From Laetiporus sulphureus 93-53 (taxonomy: Eukaryota > Basidiomycota > Agaricomycetes > Polyporales > Laetiporaceae): a stretch of DNA of 64,000 nt. This document shows, piece after piece, positions 56,756 to 64,000 of this stretch; the stretch's first letter is position 1; each line of letters opens with the position of its first letter. A program made the position numbers and the translations under genes. The DNA is taken from positions 352,882 through 416,881 of the forward strand of contig NW_024468526.1 of NCBI RefSeq assembly GCF_001632365.1, given 5' to 3'. The notes beneath the pieces are model-generated. The model had not been told where the DNA came from. It did no database searches and saw only the letters and a program-made list of their open reading frames with translations.

Positions 56756-59700
56756 ATGCAGCCCTCCTCATCTCGAGGACCAAATGGCCCCCAACCCACT
56801 TCCCACGTTATACAACACGGTCGCTACGAACACATCGGCGTGCCGTTTCCACTTCCGATAGCAAATGTAGATGTGCAGCTTCCTCTACAGACCCAGAACT
56901 TACTGCAGACACTCGCACATGCGCTCACGAGTTTTCAAGATCGAACGACGGACAGGCTGGAGAAGCTCGAGATGAACCTGAACGGAATGGTAGTCGCCAT
57001 CAACGAAAACTCACGCAAGGACACGATCAATCTCGCAGAGTATATGGAGCGCTCTCATAAGATTCAAATGAATGCGACACAGCGTCTGCTTGATCGACTT
57101 GAGGCCGTTGAGGGCACTCTTGGCAATGATCCATCTCTCCACGGGGATGAGACTTTGACTAGCCGAATGCAACGCATAGATTGCGTTGTGCATGAACTTT
57201 TGGAAGGGATCAGTGACCCAGATGCCACTCGTGAGCGATTCGCGCATTGATACTGCTGCACGGCGCTGAACCGCATTTCCTCACGCATCCAGGTAGAGTG
57301 ACGCCGATGCACGACGCGGCAGTCAATACCAGTCCATCGCTCCTTGCAAAGAACTTGGTCGATATCGGTGTCGATCCAATCAAGCTCGATCATAGGCTGA
57401 TCGACGCTGGAGTTGATGCCCCGATTCTTACAACTGTGGATGTTGACATTGATGCTACCGCACTTATCGCCCCTACCGACGCGACGATGGGTCCAGAAAG
57501 CGGACGTTCAAACGTTCAAATACGCACATTCGCCGATGCTGCAATATTTGCGTGCATTCCGGTAGACGAAGATAACGAGAGCGAGAGTGGAGATGGTGAT
57601 TCGCCTCCGGCTCCTCCGAGTCTCTCGTCGTTCGGTGAGCACAGACTGTGAATCATTTGATCATACTAGTTACACGCACTTCGCTCGAAACACTACATAG
57701 GCGTGCCAATGCATACTCGCTTCCCGACGTCTCCGTACAAGTCCGATCCCTTAACACCAGCGCAATGGTCGCCGAAGGATGCCAGTTGTAAGCCATCGCC
57801 TAATGCCTCTGTCGCATGCTCATTTTTTCTGATGCAGTCTCGAGCTCATCTGAGGGCCTCTCTGGGTCACAAACTTCATCCAGAGGTCAGTCCACTCCTA
57901 GCTAAATGATGCTCACGCAGCATCTTACCAGCCTCATCTTACAGAGCTGTCTTATGTGGACAACTATCTTGCTCGTGCGAGCAGTGGTACTACATCGGCA
58001 TCGGAAACCCCTCAAAGAGCTGTCGTCGTTGCTCAAGAAGAAGTACACGATGGGTTCGCAGCTGCAGATGAGAACGTGAACATGACAGTCACCGAATTAG
58101 CGGCGGTGGTCCCCCCCGATCCCGGGACCCCCATCGAGACTGGTCCATTCACGAATGCCTGCCGTCCGCCCAGCATACCCCCGTCTGCGCAGAATCCACT
58201 CCCTAGCTTCGAACCGCTCTCTAGATCCACGACCCCGGGCGCACAGACAGTCTCCTCCCCGACCGTGGTGGACATGTCACCTACACCGCGCAGCCCATCG
58301 CCCAAGAGCATTGCGTCGCCCGTCTTCAACGCCTCGTCCAGCCCCGTGCCGCTGGCCCTCCCGCGGAAACGCCCGGCACCTGATCGTGCTCTTTCCACGT
58401 CTCCCAATGCGCGCCCGCTGCCACCACCAATATTTATTGGGACGAGTGCATTGCAGACGCAGACGCAGAGGTCGTGGCGGCCGGTGTCGTTCTCGGAGTC
58501 GTTGTCGAGCCTGTCCTCTCTCACTGAATCCTCCCGTGCACCATCGCCGCCCCCTCTTCCTCCGCCCCCTTTGCCGCGTCGCACCCACGCTGCACTCGCA
58601 TCGTCGACGCCGCAGGCAGTTAAGCTCACGTTGAAAATCAAGCCCTCGCGGAGCCGCAACTCCTCGCCAGAGGTGCAAATCATCGAGAAGCCGGCGAGAA
58701 TTGAGAGCACGAGCAGGCGCAAGGATAAAGGAAAGAGAAAGGCCCGGACAAATGTGGGTAATGGTGAAGAGAAACATGACCTCGGCAGGCCGCAGAAGAA
58801 GCGCAAGACGGACGGTGCGGGAGCGGCAGCAAAGTCCAAGCGGGGGCCGGGTCGGCCCCGTAAGATAAAGAGCGAGGCTATAATGCACAGTAAGGCTGCG
58901 CTTGTTGCTGAGAGTTCGAGTGCAGCCGCGTGGAGAGATGCTGACGGTGAGAAGTGTGGCTGGCCGGAGAAGATTGAAGACGATATCGCTTATCAACGAC
59001 AAGTACGTCACTCTGAGCATTTTATTTTCCGAGATGTTCGCTGATCTCGCTCCTGAGTTAGTTCGTGCAATGTGATAAGTGAGTGGTTCTCATGTTGAAA
59101 TCAGTGTTAGAGCTAATAACCGCGTAGTTGTGATGCGTGGTACCACTTCGGTTGTGTCGCTATGCGTGCCGACGACCCTCGTCTTGCGGCTGAGGATGAT
59201 GGGGAGTTCTTCTGCCCGCCCTGTGAGCTGTTCCCGTATGTTTGCATCCTGATCTTCTATGCTGTACTTTGCTCATGGGCATTCTATACTCCGCGTTTCA
59301 ATACCCTCGGCTGTGCAATCCTCACCATAGGGAGCAACGTGAGTGTAACCTTCTCCTCATAGCGGCATATTTGCTTATATGTCGTGCAGGCAATCGGCGC
59401 TATGTGAACGCAGTTGAAGATGCCTCGTGCCGTCGTCCGGACTGCAACCACCCCGGAGACCCATCGGAAAACAAAGAGTACTTTATCGAGCGCATCATCG
59501 GCCGCCGCCCTGAGATCGGCGACAATTCGAGAACAGGTCATCCTCGCTACCTGTGGCTGGTCAAATGGGATGGGTATGTTGCACGGCGTTTCTCTTGCGC
59601 TTTTGTATGTTCTGATGACGGGATGATGGGCTGCAGGTGGCCGGTACAAGATGCCTCATGGGCGCATCCTGTGCATTTGGGTGATTGCACGCATTATATT

Positions 59701-59796
59701 GAAGGTTTCGAGACGGCTGCGGGGGTGGAGGGACATGATCTGAGTGATCCTTGGAAGAAAGTTGTCCTAAACGAGGCTGCTGCTGTGAACTGGTAG
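56756..59796 (+). CDS. PHD finger, AT-hook and chromodomain protein (828 aa)
   Basis: Ten exons: 56756-57230, 57293-57634, 57701-57787, 57838-57885, 57945-59002, 59062-59078, 59128-59235, 59331-59338, 59390-59573 and 59637-59796. The N-terminal 160 residues contain a coiled coil (LLQTLAHALTSFQDRTTDRL to QRLLDRLEAVEGTLG). A long Ser/Pro-rich region follows, with basic, NLS-like patches and an AT-hook (KRGPGRPRK, about residue 616). The PHD finger spans about residues 655-710: EKCGWPE, then FVQCDNCDAWYHFGCVAM and FFCPPC. Near the C-terminus a chromodomain-like unit reads YFIERIIGRR, YLWLVKWDGWPVQDASWAHP, HYIEGFE. Known roles: PHD fingers read histone H3 tails and chromodomains methyl-lysine, so a nuclear chromatin reader is inferred. 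Exon 8 is a micro-exon of 8 nt, needed to join the PHD exon in frame to NRRYVNAVED. The TGG-TAG end overlaps a possible donor, so the C-terminus could be longer. Confidence 0.85.
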
Positions 59797-60647
59797 GTTT
59801 ATGCTTGCTGAATTTATAGTTCTGTTCTGTCTTCAAATGCCGCTACGCTGTACGCTGTCGCAATTGTTTCTTGATTCAAAAAACTGCCCTGCGCGCGACA
59901 TATGTCCTATGTAGAACACGTGTTCGTTAGAATGTCTTATGGAGCATCCTCAATCCAGTCTCATACCAGCATTGCTGCTTGTCTTCCTCTTGTGTTGAAT
60001 GCACATGGAAAGCTCAATGCCAAGCTATGAGCACATGATGGATGGAATTGAAAATACAAGGGCTATCCGGGCATTAGCAGTGCTTCAAGCAGCAAGTAGC
60101 ATGCACGTTGCGAACGGACTGCTGGCACGCAGTGCATAGAACATTGTCAGGAGAGTATCAAACAAAGTACACAGACCAGAGAGACTTGGATTAGCATGCA
60201 GCTGATCAGCCGCCCTTCACGACCTCAAAACTCTCATAAAGAAAAATGTTACATATCAAGGACGATGTTGATGGGCCTGCCATTGGAGTACTACGTTGCA
60301 CACATAGTGACTCGAGGCCCAGACAAAAATATATGGAGCCCGGACGGAAGGTCAACAGTGGCGTGGGAATGCACCATTACAGCCCGTTTCAGGTATGCAC
60401 TGTGTTTGAATGGTGATAAGAATCTCACTACTTGCTCATCTTTCGTCAAACAGGACAGCATCCCCGATTCCGATTTCGAACGCCTTTGTACCTTCCGTTT
60501 GACATCTTACGCGGCGTTGTGAGCATCAGACTACAGGCCCAATGGTTTGATGGTTTGCTCACCTTAGACTCATGCTCCGAAAGTCAGGGCGAGATTCAGG
60601 CCTCACGCAAGCCTTCTATCAGCCTTCAAGTACAAAGTACTAGCTAA
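59797..60647. other. Intergenic, no gene recognised
   Basis: A 108-codon ORF at 60196-60522 (+) has no recognised motif. Confidence 0.5.
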
Positions 60648-61997
60648 ATGCGACACAGCATGCTCGTCGCGTGCTACAGCGCACTGAGACGTCCCTTGTA
60701 CTTCCCCCCGGAGATACTCCACGCTATACTAGCAGATGTCGTGGCCCAGTTTCTGCAGGATCTCTTCTTCTCCAGCTTCATCGACTGGAATGCCTGTCAA
60801 AAATGTCTCGCGTCAAGCACAATTCCTGCGTTGCTTCAAGTCTGCCATCAATATAGAGAGGTCATGTTTACTGTACTACATGACGTCTTTGCGATCAAGC
60901 GGGGTGCGGACGGCTGGTAAGTTGCTTGCTTTTGCAGATGGCGTGAGCGACCAACATCTGCGCTACTTAGTCTTCCTATGGATGCATGGAGGGAGACGGA
61001 ACATGTGATGAGAGCCCTCTCTCTGTCGCGATGTGGCACCGCTGCCCAATACGATGAGCACGTCGCCATGGCTCAGAGATGTTCATCTAAGCTACTTCAG
61101 GCTTACCTTGAAGTGGGGACCATGGAGGGAAGAAGTCGTGCTTTGGCCCGAAGTCACGTCGCGAGTGTCGCACCTCTCAATCAGTTAGGGATCAATCTTG
61201 AACATGCTGCCAGTCGATTTCCTTCACTTCTCGCCGATATCAAGCACGAGACGTTTTGCATGTCCTTCTCTCCATTCCTAAGGACCGCTGTCACGAAGAG
61301 CATGACTCGTGAGCTTGGCACCTTGTCCGTTTGGTTTCATGGCTAGTTGATCGCGCAACAGTATATTGCCTTACCATCTCTAGATTTGATATAATCGATC
61401 GACTGCAATATCTGGAGCGACTTGGAGAGCGGATCGATAATGATGTACGTTGCACAATCTCACTTCAAGCTAGTCTTTCATCATACCTGTCACAGATACT
61501 CCAGGGTGCTGCTGAGCATATTGAAAGCAGCTTGAGGATATGGTCGTATCGGGTTCCATCTTATCGCTACCCGGGGCATACTATCACAATCCTGGATACA
61601 GTCTACGATTTAAATCCTAGAGAAGAGGATGTCAAGATCGCCGTAGGCTGTTCAAGTTTTGTCCCAATTTTGATCGTGGCATATTGACTACTTGATGGGG
61701 CATCACTGGCAGTGCTTGAGAACGATTCCGTCTCTATGGAGTCTACTCGATAACCAGCGACTTTCCGTGGAACGTATCTATCTGGACATTGCTCAAGAGC
61801 TGTTGAAAAAATTGCGCCTCATGGTGCTCTCGGAGTGTGCTCCTCTGACTTGTCCGGGTATGGTGTGCATTCATTCTGTAAAAGTTCGAGCTGACATTCA
61901 AGTGCTGGCACCAGCGCTCAGGAGAAGTCGTTCACAACCAGCTCTCGGCAAGCAATCGAAGGCAAAAAGACCGCGGGATCAAAGTGCACTTCTCTGA
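60648..61997 (+). pseudogene. F-box-like gene, probably disrupted
   Basis: The first exon has an F-box-like start, YFPPEILHAILADVVAQFLQ, then IPALLQVCHQYREVMFTVLH. Later frames continue in the style of polypore F-box proteins: LPMDAWRETEHVMRALSL, CSSKLLQAYLEVGTMEGRSR, and after a 38-nt intron (61309-61346) ATVYCLTISRFDIIDRLQYL, ending near 61997. At 60917-60937 a 21-nt segment has perfect donor and acceptor ends, but reading through gives TAA and splicing it gives TGA, so the first exon cannot join the second in frame there. A weaker donor near 60865 would restore frame at the cost of about 17 residues. At 61685-61700 another frame change occurs. Either a pseudogene or a gene with unusual splicing. 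Confidence 0.5.
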
Positions 61998-62177
61998 ATG
62001 AGCGCATATCGCGAGCACATGTCTGGTTTGCGTGTAATACACGGTTGTCACCTATATGCTGAGGAAATGTATCCGACCATTGTTCTACGATTGACGAGAT
62101 TGCTCAGAATATCAGATCACGTGAAGGTACTTGCAGAGTACGTGCGAAGTCAGAAAAATAAATAGCACAAGTCCAAA

Positions 62178-64000
62178 TTACCACCATGGATGACAATCGC
62201 CCCCGTTCCAAACCCAGACGCTAGCCTCGTCACCCACAATCATCTTTTTTCGCTCCATCCGCCAGCCATCGTACACTTCCCTCACCCACCATCGCACCAG
62301 CCGGTGGCTCAGCACCCACTTGTACCACACGTAGAACTTCCACTGATAGCTCGTCACGACCCGCGGGTTGACGTAGATCCGGTCGAGCCCGAACAGCCTG
62401 CGCATGTCGTACGGGAGCAGGAACGACTCGCTCGAGAAGCACTCGCCCGCGCCGCGATCGGCTGACCGGAAGCGCAGCGGCGGGGTCAGCGCGGGCGATG
62501 GGCCACGCAGGTCCGGATTGCGCGCCGCAGGATGGGTGCGAGGCAGCGGCGATGACAGTGCAAGCGGGGAGAGCGTCCGGTTGGGACGCAGTGCGATGGG
62601 CAGGAGTGGCTCGGCGTTGAAGACGACGATGCCGTTCCAGCACGTGAACGCGGGCACGGGCAGATCCTCGCGCATCTGCTGGATCGACGGTGCATCGATG
62701 AAGTATGGCCAACTGCACGCGACGCGGGGTGAGCTCCTCTCGCGGACACAGTAGACAGATACGTACATTGTGCTCGTCAAATGTCCCAGTCGATCTCGCA
62801 GAACCCAAGCATCATATGCCCTGCAAGCGATAAAGTCAGCTGCAGTCAGGCAGGGGAAAACCCTGCCACGCACCCAAAATGATTAAAGTCCATCCCGCAC
62901 ACCATGTCGTACGTGCCGTTCCGCGTCTCGAGCAACTCGATGACGCTCTCCGGCTCGACGTACACGTCGTTTGAGAACAGCACGCGGTCGTATCCTCCGT
63001 CCTCCACAAGCGGCTCCATGGCGCGGTTGCGCACAGCCGCGAGGAAGTTGATCCGGTTGTTGAACGACATGTCGTCCGGCTTCTCGACCGCATCATCGTG
63101 CACGAGGATGCGCTGAGCGACACCACGCTCAGCGAGCGTCGCCGCGAAGCCACGCAGCAGCTCTGGCGTCTTGTCGTGTGAGTTTGACTCGACGATCGAC
63201 ACGAAGACGTTCTGTGTGCCCAGGTAGGTGATCACGGACAACATTGTCTGCATCCAATACGGAAGCACCTGTTCATTGTCGTAGAAAGCAGCGGCAATAA
63301 ATATTTTCTCTGCGTGGTGCGACATATGGTGAGTAGGATCGACGTGAACGTGTGAAAGAGAATATAAAGATGGACACTTACCGCCTTTCGCGTACCCTGC
63401 AGGGTTGCGTTGTGGATCCGCTAGGGCGCGCCGCAGTTCTGGACGGAATCGGATGTCGTTTGGATGCTCGTAATGCAGCGCCTCCCATGAACCAACGAGG
63501 ACAATGGATGCGTATAGAACCGCCTGCGTCCACCAGAAGACTGTGCGGAGGCTCGGCATGCGCGTCTCTCTCCACTCGCTGTTCGGAGACACCGCGGAAG
63601 CCGACCGACGACGCTCGTCATCGTGGTCCGTCTCGGGAAGCAGCATGTACTCATCCTCATCCTGCGACCGTCTTGGGCTCCCATTCTGTGGCCTGGCATG
63701 TCCACGCCTATACTTCTGCCCTCGTCGCCATCTATCGTAACCCAGTATTATCCCTTCCCGCCCGAGGAGCCAGAGAAGCCAGATGGCGGTATTGATGGAT
63801 GCGACGACGAGACAGATGACCCAGGTGGACCACGAGTCTGGCCAGGCAGGCTTCCAGATACCATTGCAATCGTATACGGCGCACCAAGTGTGGGACGCGA
63901 TTCGGAATAGGACGAAGAAAGAGAGAATCGGAAGGAGAAACGGCAGGCGGAGCACGGCGAGAAGTAGACGCAAGACAAGAGAGGCTCCAGGAATGACCAT
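62178..64000 (-). CDS. CAP59/CMT1-type alpha-1,3-mannosyltransferase (547 aa as far as seen)
   Basis: Four exons on the minus strand: 64000-63382, 63309-62874, 62820-62767 and 62712-62178; introns 72, 53 and 54 nt, all in frame. The first ATG coincides with the window edge, so more N-terminal sequence may lie outside. The N-terminal third has hydrophobic segments (LLLAVLRLPFLLPILSFFVL, WVICLVVASINTAIWLLWLL, FWWTQAVLYASIVLVGSWEA). The luminal catalytic domain runs IFIAAAFYDNEQVLPYW, NVFVSIVESNSHDKTPELLR, GYDRVLFSNDVYVEPESVIE, FTCWNGIVVFNAEPL, GECFSSESFLLPYDMRRLFG and RIYVNPRVVTSYQWKFYVWY. These match the CAP59/CMT1 mannosyltransferase family (GT69), which adds alpha-1,3-mannose in capsule or cell-wall and glycolipid synthesis in Cryptococcus and is widespread in basidiomycetes. 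SNDVY supplies the acidic metal-binding motif. A Golgi location is inferred. Confidence 0.9.

Noticed and set aside
58033..59020. Minus-strand ORFs of 247-268 codons over the PHD/chromodomain gene
   Set aside because: They are antisense to a frame that carries an AT-hook, PHD and chromodomain, with composition typical of shadow ORFs.
1..64000. CRISPR arrays, bacterial operons, rRNA genes or a large retrotransposon
   Set aside because: No spaced identical repeats, no ribosomal RNA signatures and no reverse transcriptase or integrase motif could be found; the gene structure is eukaryotic.

Overview
The window reads as nuclear DNA of a basidiomycete fungus, most likely an agaricomycete such as a polypore. 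Evidence: genes are interrupted by many introns of about 45-70 nt with GT..AG ends, there is one gene per promoter, and several families are typical of these fungi (DUF6699-type proteins, F-box proteins, small Zn2Cys6 proteins, SRPK-like kinases, a CAP59/CMT1-type mannosyltransferase). I reconstructed gene models by joining exons in frame across plausible splice sites and by comparing paralogs inside the window. No RNA or database evidence was available.

The window has two halves. The right part (about 43-64 kb) is compact and carries recognisable housekeeping-type genes: an F-box protein, Sec20 SNARE, a CSC1/TMEM63-type channel, a FYVE/RING ubiquitin ligase, a PHD-chromodomain protein, a degraded F-box gene, and a CAP59-type mannosyltransferase that runs to the window edge. 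The left part (0-43 kb) is gene-poor and eroded. It holds a nonsense-interrupted kinase, a 71-aa Zn2Cys6 protein, an NmrA-like protein, two short-chain dehydrogenase paralogs far apart, two DUF6699-type proteins, two diverged inverted copies of a ~0.9 kb repeat, a 156-bp palindromic element, and long stretches with no convincing gene.

The most notable content is a same-strand array of caspase-like (type I metacaspase-like) genes at 25.97-42.48 kb: three intact genes (597, 571 and 444 aa as modelled) and one degenerate copy. They share nearly the same exon structure. Each intact copy has a p20 module with the His/Cys dyad, then a long variable low-complexity linker, then a p10-like module and a short conserved C-terminal tail. 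The linkers and parts of the active-site surroundings have diverged. One SDR gene lies inside the array on the opposite strand. About 11 kb downstream of the array is a FYVE-SAP-like-RING protein whose domain order resembles animal caspase-associated RING proteins; any functional link is speculation.
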